Translations under genes and position numbers: made by a program
Notes under the pieces: generated by a model
The model's input: the letters and a program-made list of their open reading frames with translations, nothing else
Databases searched by the model: none
What the model was told of the DNA's origin: nothing
Assembly: GCA_009746045.1 (NCBI GenBank)
Contig: RPFO01000406.1
Location: 3,221,701-3,285,700 of the forward strand
Origin: Mesostigma viride
Taxonomy: Eukaryota > Streptophyta > Mesostigmatophyceae > Mesostigmatales > Mesostigmataceae
DNA: 64,000 nt
Direction: 5' to 3'
Shown: positions 10,870 to 20,847 of the stretch, one piece after another
How positions within the stretch are numbered: position 1 is the stretch's first letter
How the letters are laid out: each line of letters starts with the position of its first letter

Positions 10870-11485
10870 AGTTAACGTAAAGGATTTACGTTAGATGGAT
10901 AGAGATTGTTACGCTCTTTCCAACGGCACCTTGAACGCCTCATTTGGTTAAGGAACGTAAAAGTTATGACGTTTCCTAGGCTGTGCCGACAGTACCCGGC
11001 GCGCCACTGTGGGCGCGTACGGACACAGGATGTACAAGTGTCACTTTGATAGTCCGCAGGACGTTGACAGGACTTGTACAGGACTTGATGGTCAATTGAT
11101 AGGTAGGCGCACTGTAGCGCGCCAGGACCTATGAGACAATTGATGCTGAGTAGTGTACGGATAGGTCCACAGGACTAGCCGTATGGACAATTGATAGATC
11201 TGCGCGCCAAAGGCGTGCCAGAGTCTGTGTAATCAATTGATTGACAGTTCAGCTGTGACAGTGCAGCTGAATACTTGGACGCGTCCCTAGCAAGCTATAT
11301 GTGTGACTTGGTCGCACCGGGACGCTAGCTCTTGCGTGCACGCTCTCTTGGCATAACGACCCTGTCGTCTGTGCTACGTGCAGTCTCGGACTTGACGTGA
11401 CTTACGTCTGTGTTTGCTCATTATAATAAAGGCAACTTTCCTGCAAGAGCCATGGATTCCCTCGGTGGTAAACTCTCATTCAACT
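10870..11485 (+). repeat. Left LTR (616 bp)
   Basis: Matches 18102-18719 except one substitution (GGACTTGACG here, GGACCTGACG there) and a 2-bp deletion in the TATA-like motif near 11421 (CATTATAATAAAGG here). Confidence 0.95.
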
Positions 11486-11512
11486 CGTATTACAATCTTC
11501 GTACCAAGAAAA

Positions 11513-12298
11513 ATGCCGGACTCGATGGAGTTCCGCATTCCGAGGGATTCTGAAATTTTGGGCAGTCCAGCGGACATCGCCGAATCTCCGGCTGGTCCTT
11601 CGACGACTCCTGTTCGTGAAGATCGTCCGGTTCTTAATCCGGCGTGGCAGCGTGTTGTTGACCAGGCGGTAGCGTCCAGTGCGGAGCTACGCGCTCAGCA
11701 GCAGGCACTGCTGCAAAACCTACGACTGCCGCCCCCGCCTCCGCAACCTTCGATTGTTTCGGGGTTTCGCGATTACCTTGATTCCATTCGAGCTTTGCTC
11801 GCGGACTTCGAGGTCCATACCCGGGCGGGGTTGCAAGCGCCCAGCGCGGTTGCCGAGGTCTCTGAGGAGATCGACAACGCGGTTTCATCGCTTACAGGTT
11901 ACCAGCGCAATCTCGCTAACTGGCTGTCGGTTCGTTCGGGCGTCATTCCGACGATTACGACCAACCTGTTTCAAGACCTTGCGATTCTGCAGTTGCTGTC
12001 GCGAGGCTTCCGGACGCGTGAGCGGCAATTGCTGCTCAATCTTGTCGCGTTCTTGTCTGCATTGCGAGAGTGGGCGCCGGACGGGTGGGATTTTCTAACG
12101 ATTCTTACCAACCCGCTCCGCATCGTCACCCGCCGCCGTCGTCGCCGCATTGATCCGGTGACGGGACGTCGGTTGGACCCCATCGTCATCGAAACTCCGG
12201 TGACGATTGAGGTTGGGCAAGGCCAGGAGGCGCCTGCGCCTGTCGCCAACGATCCAATTTACGACTACGACTACTGCGATTTTCGTGGTCTCGACTGA
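11513..12298 (+). CDS. Unknown ORF upstream of gag in the copia-like element (261 aa)
   Basis: I do not recognise this product. The ATG at 11513 is the first in frame after the LTR end; a longer frame reaching back into the LTR begins at 11414. The protein starts MPDSMEFRIPRDSEIL, has a Pro run, a long predicted helical middle (SIRALLADFEVHTRAGLQ, NLFQDLAILQLLSRGF), a basic patch IVTRRRRRRIDPVTGRR and an acidic tail YDYDYCDFRGLD. The helical body and basic patch would suit a structural or nucleic-acid-binding protein, which is only inference. It is followed by a separate gag-like region containing a zinc knuckle, so the element seems to carry an extra ORF. It is unbroken, unlike gag. Confidence 0.55.
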   Translation: MPDSMEFRIPRDSEILGSPADIAESPAGPSTTPVREDRPVLNPAWQRVVDQAVASSAELRAQQQALLQNLRLPPPPPQPSIVSGFRDYLDSIRALLADFEVHTRAGLQAPSAVAEVSEEIDNAVSSLTGYQRNLANWLSVRSGVIPTITTNLFQDLAILQLLSRGFRTRERQLLLNLVAFLSALREWAPDGWDFLTILTNPLRIVTRRRRRRIDPVTGRRLDPIVIETPVTIEVGQGQEAPAPVANDPIYDYDYCDFRGLD

Positions 12299-12420
12299 AT
12301 TCGGCATGGTGGCGCGGTCGGCACCGGGGCAGGCGGCTTTTTGACAGATTGTACATATCTACCTGTCTTTTGTTTTCCAGCTGCTTAGCTCAGGGCCATA
12401 CACAGCTAGTGTAGTTTACC

Positions 12421-13524
12421 ATGGCTGAGGGACGCCGTAGCAAGGGCCTAGCCAGTGGGAATAATAATGGGGGTGCTGGTAGCGGGACCGCTCACGTAGA
12501 TGACGTGGGGGTCACCGGAGAAATCACTAATATCCCTTTGAATAATAATACTACACATGCTGTTTCTGGATATGATCTCACCACCAGGGTCTGCTTATTG
12601 TTAATCAGCTGCAACCTGTCACTTCAGACTCAAAGCCAAAGCAGGCAGAGGAGTTTGTGGAAGGACTAGAGGGGTTTCCAAGTTTGTACGGTGGTACAAA
12701 CTATTATCAGATCTGGATAGGCAGCCAGACTTTTGGCAAGTGCACAGATCAGATTAAAGACCTCACTAGAGAGTGCAAGAAGGCCAACAAGGCCTGGGCA
12801 GTCTACGTGGCAGAGCTGAGGGAGCTGCTAGAGGATCAGGAAGAAAGTGGGGATCCATTGGCAGGATAAATACCAGGGTGGGAGGTAAGGGAGACCTGAT
12901 CCAGAACTTCCTTAACTATTGTAAATGGTTGAGGAGGGCAGGGCTCACGGCTTCAATGTCGCTGACAGCATAGCCCTGACAAACTGGCTCAAGGTTTCTG
13001 GGCTGGACAAGGCAACACGTGGCTCTTTAAAGGTCATGTGTGCCCCACACTCTACCCTCAAGGCCTACAAGGTCATAATCAAACAAGCACTCGAGGCAGA
13101 GGAGCTGTTTGAGGGTGGAATGCCAGCTGTGAAGGCTACCCACGCAGGTGGGCGTGCCCAGGGGGGCTCCAAGACGTCTGAGGCTGACAGAAGCCAAGGA
13201 GGACGTGGGGGCAACCACAACAAGCGGAAGGCCAACCATTCACCCGACCCTGACGGGCAATCACATGCCAAGTCGGTGTTCAGGAGGGTGGGTGGTAAGC
13301 CCAGGCAGGGTAACGCGCCTGACAACGGGGGAGGAGGCCAGGGCAAGTCAAAGATCCAGTGCTACCTGTGCAAGGGGTGGGGGCACATCAAGAAGGAGTG
13401 TCCCAGCTTCAAGAAGACCCAGGGCCAGGGCAGCAACAAGAAAAACAACAACAAGAACAACAACAAGTCCCAGGCAGGCCAGCCTTCAAAGGGCAGTCAG
13501 CAAGAAGACAACAAGGAGCAGTGA
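12421..13524 (+). pseudogene. gag: gag of the copia-like element, three frame breaks, CCHC zinc knuckle
   Basis: The reading starts at ATG 12421 (MAEGRRSKGLASGNNN). It moves to another frame near 12590 (LLIVNQLQPVTSDSKPKQ), again near 12860 (INTRVGGKGDLIQNFLNYC) and returns to the first frame near 12925 (VADSIALTNWLKVSGLDK). It ends with a basic, Gly/Gln/Asn-rich tail and the nucleocapsid knuckle CYLCKGWGHIKKEC at about 13360-13401. Stop UGA is at 13522-13524. In copia-type elements this protein forms the particle and binds RNA. Three single-base shifts inside an element with almost identical LTRs point either to base-calling or assembly indels or to a defective copy mobilised in trans. Downstream pol is in the same frame as the last part of gag. 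Confidence 0.75.
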
Positions 13525-16500
13525 CTGTCTGAGGCAACCCCTACACACCTTAATTCACCCAAGGGGGAGGCCAGGTGCTCCAATGCAGATTTTATATCTG
13601 GGCAACAAGAGGGTGATCTCCAGGTTCATGGTGGCCCCAGGTCACCTGGAGAGGTACAGGTTCCTATGAAGACGTCCTTGACAGCTGGTGCAGCTGTAAG
13701 AATGTCTGACCCCATGCATCCTTGTGCTGGGCACGAGGGTGGACCTCTCATTTTGAGAGAAACCAATGTACAACCACAGAGGGGTGTGAAGGCCTCTGGT
13801 GGTATGCATGTGGTCCCTGCTGGCGGTCCAGGTGTTGGGCATGAGCAGGGTGACTCAGACTCTGAGTCAGAACAGGATGGAAGACAGCATGGTGATGCTG
13901 GACAACCTGACAGCACAGTCCTGACTGTGCCAGGGACTGCTTCCTCTGTGTACCAGGAGTTGGGTGCCCGAATCCACAACATGTTTGGGCATGCCACTTC
14001 TCTGTCAAACAACTTTGCCTTCCGTATGGGCAGGGCACCCCTTCTTAAGGCGTGTCAGCAAGCTGCCTCACGGTGTAAGTGCCAGTTGTCCTCCAACAAG
14101 CCCAGGAAATCACATGCCAAAGCTATACCTCAGAGCATTGGTGATCTGCAGTGTGATATCCAACACATCAGGGGCATGCAACTGTTGGTGTGCGTGGACA
14201 GGTACACAAAATACAAGGTGCTGGAGCATTTACCTTCTATGAAGAACAGGTACTTGCTGGCTGCCCTGCAGAATGTAAGAGCCAAGTTTCCTACCACAAG
14301 GATCCAGGTGGACATGCAGTTTCAGCATCTCAAGGGTGATCCCACCCTTCCTGAGTTGCTGGTTACACCTAGGGAGGCTCATGGGCAGCAGGGTGCTATA
14401 GAGAGGGCAATCCAGGAGGTCAAGAAATTGATTATCTCTGAAGACTGGGTACCCTTATCTGCACCTGCACTTGTCAGGAGTGCATGGCTGAGGAACGTGG
14501 AGCAGCAGCTGAACAGCAGGGTTAACTTCTACTATGATGGAGTTGCTGTCAGCCCAATGGGTCTATATCATGGCCTGTGCCCACCACATGTGCTGGAGGG
14601 CTGGAAACATGCTGCACATGTCACCTTTGCCAAGCTGAGGGAGAAGGACCGGGGTTGGAAGATGCTGGAGCCACAAGTGGGTCAGAAGGTCCTAGCTTGG
14701 AAGGAACCTAGCCTTTATGGCAAACGTGGTAGCTGGAGTCCTGGGGTGGTTACCCAGGTTGATGAAGCTAGCCACGCATGCTTGGTCAGCATGGAGGACG
14801 AACCAAAGCATGTGCACCGGCTGAGTTGGTCATATGTCAAGCCTAACCTGATGAATGAGGGCAGTCAGGCACAAGGCTCACAGGACCTGCAGGATTTTCA
14901 GGTCCCAAGTGACATCACTGATGCAACGACCACATCTGTTGCAGGGGAATCTGTCAGCCCTGGCCAGGTTGCAGAGGTACCTGTTGAACAGGCTGCAAGG
15001 TCAACAGCTGGGGAGTCAACTGTCAAGCCCAAGGCTCTAACCAAGCCCAGGGGGACAAGTTTGGCTGGATTAATTGGGGCTCTGCAAAGGGCCAAGAAGC
15101 AGCCCAAGGTAGCCAAGCTCAGGTGGCATGGCAATCTGGGGCTGGACACTGCCTTAGAGGTAGACACTAATTCTCAGGTTTCCATCATTGGGACCAGAGC
15201 TGCAGCAGGGTACAGCATGACTGAACCCAGCTATCAGTTTGTGTCTGACTTCAGTGGCGGGGTACACGTGAAGGTACTGGGTGAGGTATCCATTCCTATC
15301 CTTGGACAGGACACTGCTTTTTGTGTCTTGGAGGGCTATCAGGGACCTGCTCTTCTGGGGCAGAATTTCCTATGCCAGGATGGGGTAGTGATCACGTCCT
15401 CTCTCCTGACTAAGGAAGGGGCTGGTCAGGTCCCACTGATTAATTTCAGGACCACTCACCTATCACGTGCAGTAACCAGGACGGTTAAGCGTGTGCAAGT
15501 GTGCCAGGGGCAGGAGCCCTTGGTTGATGACCTCATATTGCCAGCTGCTAGTCATCCAAGCAGTTTGGGCATTGGTCCTCACTCACTTGCTGGACACAGC
15601 CCTATAAACTACCAAGGCCTGGTGAAGCTCATGTCCTCTCCCATTATGTGTCCCCAGGTCACACTGGGTCTGATTAAATCTGGGGAGGACTGGATCTCCA
15701 AGAAATGCGTGGAACCTGTCAATGACCTGCCTCCTGCACGACGTCTACTCAAGCTCAAGTTTGTCATCAAGATGAAGGAGGTGGACGGGGTCAAGGTACC
15801 ACACGTCAGGCCAGTACTGAATGAGTTCAAGGGTACTGGTGAGTGCACCGCTGAGGAGTTGTATACCCCTGGCATGCTGCATGACACTTGGAGGCTGCTG
15901 CTGTGTGTATTTCTAGGCCTTCTCAACAAGGGCTTGGACTATGGCTCAGTGGTGGTAGACTTCAAGAGGGCATTTCTGGAGGGGGATGCAGATGTGGCAC
16001 AGGAAAAGTGGGAGGGCAAGACGCCTTTCTATGTCAGGGTGCCTGCTGTATGGAAAAGGGACATTCACACTGAGTTCCTTAAAATCCTCAAGGGCCTGGA
16101 GGGCCTGAGGTCAAGTCCAATAATCTGGAGGGAGACTCTCAACCGTTTCCTGAAGGAGCATTGCAACTTGAAGGTTTCTCCTGTAGACCCCTGTCTGTTT
16201 CTGGGGCAATGGGAAGGCCTACCAGTGTATGCTTCGCTGCACGGGGATGACCTACATCTGATAGCTCCCACGTCGTGGCTTAAGGAGCTGATCTCCATCA
16301 TTAAGTCCAAGTTTCCTCTGGGTAGGGAGCAATGGCAGGTGGAGAATGAGCCTCTCCTGTTTGTGGGCATGGAGGCCACACTGGTGAAGAAGGGGGGGAG
16401 TGGCGTATGCTGCTGGTGGGGGGCAACGATTATCAAGAGACCCTCATTAGCAAGCTTCCTCCAGTCATCACACAGGCACTGTGTCCCATGGTGAGGGGCA

Positions 16501-17150
16501 TGGTTGCTTGGGTGGCAGGCATTTCCAGGCCAGACCTTATGGTCATAGCCAGGTTGCCTGATGACATGCTGACAGAGCTAGGGTCTGCCAAGGTGGCTGA
16601 TCAGGTCAGGGCTTCGTCTGGCATTCTGTTGTCTGCAGTGGATTTATCACAACCCATTTGCATGGAGCTGTATGTGGATAGCTCAATGGACAGCAGGCAG
16701 GTCTCCAAGGTCAGGGGCAGGGCTGCAGGGCTCTTTGTGCTCAGACAGGAAGGCCTGGGGAGTTTGGTGAGCTGGTTCAGTCGCCTGCACAAACGGGTGG
16801 CTGTCAGTAGTGATGTGGCAGAATGCAGGGCTATTTGTGAAGGCATTCACACAAGCCTTTATCTGAAGGAGTTGCTTCATCAGATGACTTCTAACACTCC
16901 TTGGCCACTTCAGGTTACCACTCTTCTAAAAACAGACTCCATGGGGATGGTGCAGTTTGTGCACAGGCAGATGGCCAGAAGTAGGGACTTGGATTATCTC
17001 CTTCTTAAGGAATTGTCCTCCTTGGCCAATATTGAGCATATCCCTGGGGTTGACAATCCTGCTGATGCTTTGACCAAGCTAGTGCAGAAGGCAGCAGTGC
17101 AATACAAGGTTCTTCAGTCTCTGATGGACCCATCTCAGCAAGCTGTCTAA
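13525..17150 (+). CDS. pol: pol of the copia-like element: IN - PR-like - RT - RNase H (one frameshift)
   Basis: The frame is open directly after the gag UGA (LSEATPTHLNSPKGEARC) and runs to 16494. It continues one frame over from about 16395, at a G7 run, to TAA at 17150. Integrase: a His/Cys region (IHNMFGHA ... SRCKCQ) near 13970-14080, then a DDE core with LQCDIQHIRG, RIQVDMQFQ and HGQQGAIERAIQEVKK. Retropepsin-like segment near 15145-15370: LEVDTNSQVSIIG and ALLGQNFL; the usual DTG/DSG is DTN. RT: motif A VVVDFKRAFLEGD and the YxDD-equivalent SLHGDDLHLIA. RNase H: ELYVDSSMDSRQ, SDVAECRAICEG and the copia ending VDNPADALTKL. Known copia elements place protease before integrase, so this order is unusual. 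An internal ATG at 13666 is also possible as a start. Confidence 0.82.
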
Positions 17151-18082
17151 GCTGGTGCCTGGTTATAGGGCATTGGAGAGCAGATTGTGTGGTAGTGTCA
17201 GCATTGTGACTGGCATAATACCTGTATTTTAGTCTGTACTAAGGCTCATGGACCATGGTACACTCACTCTGATTTTAATCAGGATACAGCCAGGTTTTGG
17301 CTGGGGTTCATGCTGTTGACTACACAAGGTTGACAGGTCCATTACAGACCATGTATTCTATTTAAAAAGAAATGTATATTTGTACATACCTCTCACAATG
17401 GTCTGGGAACCTTTATTCTGGGGTTTATAGGGCGGGGTTCGATTCCCTGGTATTATGTTTCTACAAGCTGGCCTGCTCAGGTGTTTTACCTGTTCAGACT
17501 TCCCTAGTTCCCCAGGGCAGGATTTAATTGTTGCCTATGTGTTTCATTTTGTCATTTGTTTGCTGTGGCAATTTATCATCTGACAAGTAGACGGGCGCCA
17601 TAAGACGGGCGCCAATACTAACCTGTTGAGAGTATGACGGGGAAACTATTGTAATACGTCTTACTTTGTCAAGTGGTATTTCAATTGTCATGGATTTATT
17701 GTGCTTATATTAGATATGTACTGGGTTTTATGGGATTAGTATCTGGGATTAATGTAACTCACCGCCAGAAGGTCATTGTACTGGAGGCTCTACCGAGGTG
17801 ATGGGATTAATTCCTGGAGAAGACCTCATAGAATTAACCTGTATGTATTTAATTTTGTGTGTTTCTAATATCTGGTGGTACTCTGTAATGCCACTTCCAT
17901 AGGTTTTTATCCATTTCTCATGAAATGGTTTTCCCTGTGGCAGATCTGTTTCTTTTCCAGTTCCTTAAAAGAAAGGGCTGGGGGAATGGCATTGGCCATT
18001 AAAGACATCTGTTCAAGCTTCAAGCTGGAGTGAAGGACATTTCAAGCTACTTCAAGGGTCCCTGGCAGGGGATGTGATCCCT
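17151..18082 (+). other. 3' untranslated region of the copia-like element
   Basis: No coding frame. T-rich compared with the rest of the element. A polypurine tract and the right LTR follow. Confidence 0.7.
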
Positions 18083-18097
18083 AAAGAAAAGAAGGGA
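18083..18097 (+). promoter_or_regulatory. Polypurine tract (plus-strand primer)
   Basis: AAAGAAAAGAAGGGA lies four bases before the right LTR, the place expected for plus-strand DNA priming. Confidence 0.75.
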
Positions 18098-18101
18098 TTG
18101 G

Positions 18102-18719
18102 AGTTAACGTAAAGGATTTACGTTAGATGGATAGAGATTGTTACGCTCTTTCCAACGGCACCTTGAACGCCTCATTTGGTTAAGGAACGTAAAAGTTATG
18201 ACGTTTCCTAGGCTGTGCCGACAGTACCCGGCGCGCCACTGTGGGCGCGTACGGACACAGGATGTACAAGTGTCACTTTGATAGTCCGCAGGACGTTGAC
18301 AGGACTTGTACAGGACTTGATGGTCAATTGATAGGTAGGCGCACTGTAGCGCGCCAGGACCTATGAGACAATTGATGCTGAGTAGTGTACGGATAGGTCC
18401 ACAGGACTAGCCGTATGGACAATTGATAGATCTGCGCGCCAAAGGCGTGCCAGAGTCTGTGTAATCAATTGATTGACAGTTCAGCTGTGACAGTGCAGCT
18501 GAATACTTGGACGCGTCCCTAGCAAGCTATATGTGTGACTTGGTCGCACCGGGACGCTAGCTCTTGCGTGCACGCTCTCTTGGCATAACGACCCTGTCGT
18601 CTGTGCTACGTGCAGTCTCGGACCTGACGTGACTTACGTCTGTGTTTGCTCATTATATAATAAAGGCAACTTTCCTGCAAGAGCCATGGATTCCCTCGGT
18701 GGTAAACTCTCATTCAACT
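18102..18719 (+). repeat. Right LTR (618 bp)
   Basis: See the left LTR; this copy has CATTATATAATAAAGG near 18651, a better TATA box than the left copy. Confidence 0.95.
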
Positions 18720-18724
18720 GTAGT

Positions 18725-18810
18725 TGACCTCGGCATCGTCCAAGAGGCGGAGCGTGGGTGGGGGCCCTGCCATGCCGAGGGCCAGGGCCTCCGTTTTGGG
18801 GCTGATAGGC
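18725..18810 (-). pseudogene. Upstream part of the family B LINE ORF2, beyond the LTR insertion
   Basis: Joining 18725 to 10864 across the LTR element restores a post-RT LINE reading (LRLLDDAEVNYLPS followed by FRPLQAELSSWLPDCEDD). At about 18811 the sequence changes to the 3' noncoding part of an ORF1-bearing element. Confidence 0.7.
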
Positions 18811-18923
18811 ACACATGTACATAACTCAAAATGCTAGGCCTCAGCTGGTATAGTCGGCCTGTAGTAGGCAGGCATGTACAAGGCCACTGTCTAAGTATTC
18901 TACACTACTGCTGCTGTATTCCC

Positions 18924-20525
18924 CTAGGCTGGGGCTTCTGGAGTCGGTGGGGCCGCGGTGGTCGAGGGGGTCGCGTGCCAGGGCTTGTGGCCGACGTAGA
19001 TGGCCGCCCCCTTCCAGTACACCGGCTGGCCCGCCTTAATTGGTCTGCCGGAGCTGGAGGTAGGTCGGCCATAGCTCCCGTCGCCGTTGTTGCTGCGCCA
19101 GGGTCAAGTCGTCGTCCACGGTGAAGTGAGTCTTCTCGAGCCGCTTGCGGCGTCTGAGAAACGAAATCTTGTCCGCTGGGCTCTCAAAGATGAGAAGAAG
19201 CGGAGGCGCCCCTGCCTTACCCCGCGCGCGGGGGAGGCGGTGGGCGGTCAGCTTATTCTCACCAAGAAGGCCCATGCGTGCAAGGATTTGCTCTCAAACG
19301 CACATGCAAGCTTCTCGGATTTCTCACCTTCCTCCATGTCGAAGTTCTTGAGGATGGCGTTGAGGCTGCGCTTGGCGAGCTCGCCGGCCTCCTCGCGGAG
19401 GTCAAGCGTCTGCCGCTGGAGCTGGGCTGCGACGGCGGAGGTGGTGGAGGTGGTGTGCTGCTTACTTAAGCATGTCCGCCCAGGTCGTGATGGGAGGAGC
19501 ATCGCCGGCCAGGCCAGCAGGGGCTGGCTTGGCGGCAATGTCCTTCACCACCTGGGCGGTGAGGCCTGCGGTGTTCTGCAGGACCTCGATAGCGATGGCA
19601 TTGTCCCTAAGACGCTGGTCGATGTCGCGGAGCTGGGCGGTGAGGGAGTCGGAGGAGGGGGCGGTGGAGGAGGCGAGGAGGGTGGAGGTGGCGGTGGAGA
19701 TTAATTAATTAATTAATTAAACTCGTGCTCCCGTTGGGGAGTCACGGAGCACCGAAGTGCTTTTAATCCCTGTGTGTGCACTACAGGAGAAAGGGCAGAG
19801 ACCCCCAGTGTCCTTCATGTCAAATGCATGCCACAGCCGCAATCAGGCGCGCTAGCTAAACGGACACGCTAACGATCCGGCAAACTGTGGCAAATGGCGG
19901 TGGAGATGGTGGGGAGCTCAGCAGCCAGCTTGCAGCCCATTGCCGCCACGTCTGTGGCAATTTAGGGGGGTCACGTGCTGCTCGAAAGCTTCGGGGCGCG
20001 GACAATGGATTCTGTCGCAACGGTGGGGGGCGGCGGTGGTGGGGGAGCCCAGATCTCGGTGTCGGAGCGCCCGAGGAGGGAGCGGAGGGCGAAGCGTTGG
20101 AGCTTGGGCGATTTATGCGGCCAATTCGCGGGAGATCCTCGACGGGGTCGGCAGGCTGACCACCGGGCCAGCGGCCGCGGTTGTGGGGGCACAGGTATGA
20201 TGAGCACAGGTCCATAAGCGAAGCGTACGTGCCGAAAAACACGTCTTCCATGAAGGTTCCGGGACCGCGGTTCCAGAAGCCATATGCGTTGATGCCGTCA
20301 AAGGATCGAGATATCGTCCCAGTGCGGCTTGGCCGGGCGGCTTCGTTTAGGTTCAGGCGATGCAGATGGCGAGGCAAGCCCGGGGGGCTGGGCGAGCACC
20401 AGTGCACGACTAGTGTCACCGTTGCCGTCTGGGCCGGTGGGCGAAGCTGCAGCCGAGGCTGCAGGCGTATTTTCATTGCCGAGCGCAGCCGCCAGGCTGC
20501 GTTGCGTCGAGAGGCGGTTGCTCAT
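18924..20525 (-). pseudogene. LINE-type ORF1 pseudogene with nested insertion
   Basis: The start is MSNRLSTQRSLAAALGNENT, closely matching MANKRASTQRSLAAALGNEN at 57336. After LSRPAKPHWDDISIL the frame breaks, and further pieces are read in shifted frames (GTFMEDVFFGTYASLMDLC; LAKRSLNAILKNFDMEEGE). The C-terminal part (about 19260-18990) has the L1 ORF1-like basic region encoded opposite RKRLEKTHFTVDDDLTLAQQ. Intact relatives of this protein form trimeric RNA-binding particles in non-LTR retrotransposition. Several frameshifts and the insertion make this copy non-functional. Confidence 0.82.
19701..19894 (-). mobile_element. 5'-truncated family C retroelement, 194 bp, 12-bp TSD
   Basis: Flanks TGGCGGTGGAGA at 19689-19700 and 19895-19906. 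Minus orientation: (TTAA)n, hairpin with GCTCC/GGAGC arms, then a family C body (AAGTGCTTTTAATCCCTG). The intact target is visible in the paralogue near 57978-57990. Confidence 0.93.
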
Positions 20526-20640
20526 CGTATATTGCGTAATAGCTTCGGAAAATTATATCAGCATGTGCGTCGTAGATGATGGAGATGACGTACTGGATTT
20601 TGAAATGAGTAGCATGCGCATTGTATATTGCTAAGCTATA

Positions 20641-20794
20641 CTGCTGCTACCGTTCTTTATTACAGTCTCGTGATCCAGTGCATATAATCCTATATGTGCT
20701 CCAGGCTGTACACAATTAATTTGGCAGCATTGGGGAGATTCCGGGAACTTTCATGTCATTATTTTTTCTAATGAGAGTAGCATAGTACTCCGTG
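20641..20794. other. Unassigned sequence between elements
   Basis: AT-richer stretch without identifiable gene or element. Confidence 0.4.
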
Positions 20795-20834
20795 CTCACG
20801 TGACGCAGTCACGTGTATATTAATATTGATTAAT
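20795..20834 (+). mobile_element. 40-bp family B micro-insertion, 13-bp TSD
   Basis: ATAGTACTCCGTG occurs at 20782-20794 and 20835-20847. Between them is only the family B terminal palindrome (CACGTGACGCAGTCACGTG) and a TTAA-rich tail. Confidence 0.9.
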
Positions 20835-20847
20835 ATAGTACTCCGTG

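Larger units (their letters stand above)
10870..18719 (+). mobile_element. Ty1/copia-like LTR retrotransposon, 7.85 kb, almost identical LTRs
   Basis: The element has a 616-bp left LTR (10870-11485) and a 618-bp right LTR (18102-18719). Both start AGTTAACG and end CAACT, giving AGTT...AACT inverted ends, and they are flanked by a 5-bp target duplication GTAGT (10865-10869, 18720-18724). It is inserted in a family B LINE. Order read inside: unknown ORF, gag with CCHC knuckle, UGA, integrase, protease-like, reverse transcriptase, RNase H. A polypurine tract precedes the right LTR. The 11486 sequence is not a standard TGG-type tRNA primer site. Confidence 0.93.
18811..20640 (-). mobile_element. 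ORF1-bearing retroelement copy (same subfamily as 57169-59207), degraded
   Basis: Reverse complement matches 57290-58870: the 5' leader (GACGCACATGCTGATATAAT), the ORF1 region (20525-18924) and part of the 3' noncoding region. It is interrupted by a family C element at 19701-19894. Confidence 0.82.

Noticed and set aside
11486..11503. Standard tRNA primer-binding site after the left LTR
   Set aside because: The sequence CGTATTACAATCTTCG does not start with TGG and I could not match a tRNA 3' end; priming may use another tRNA region.
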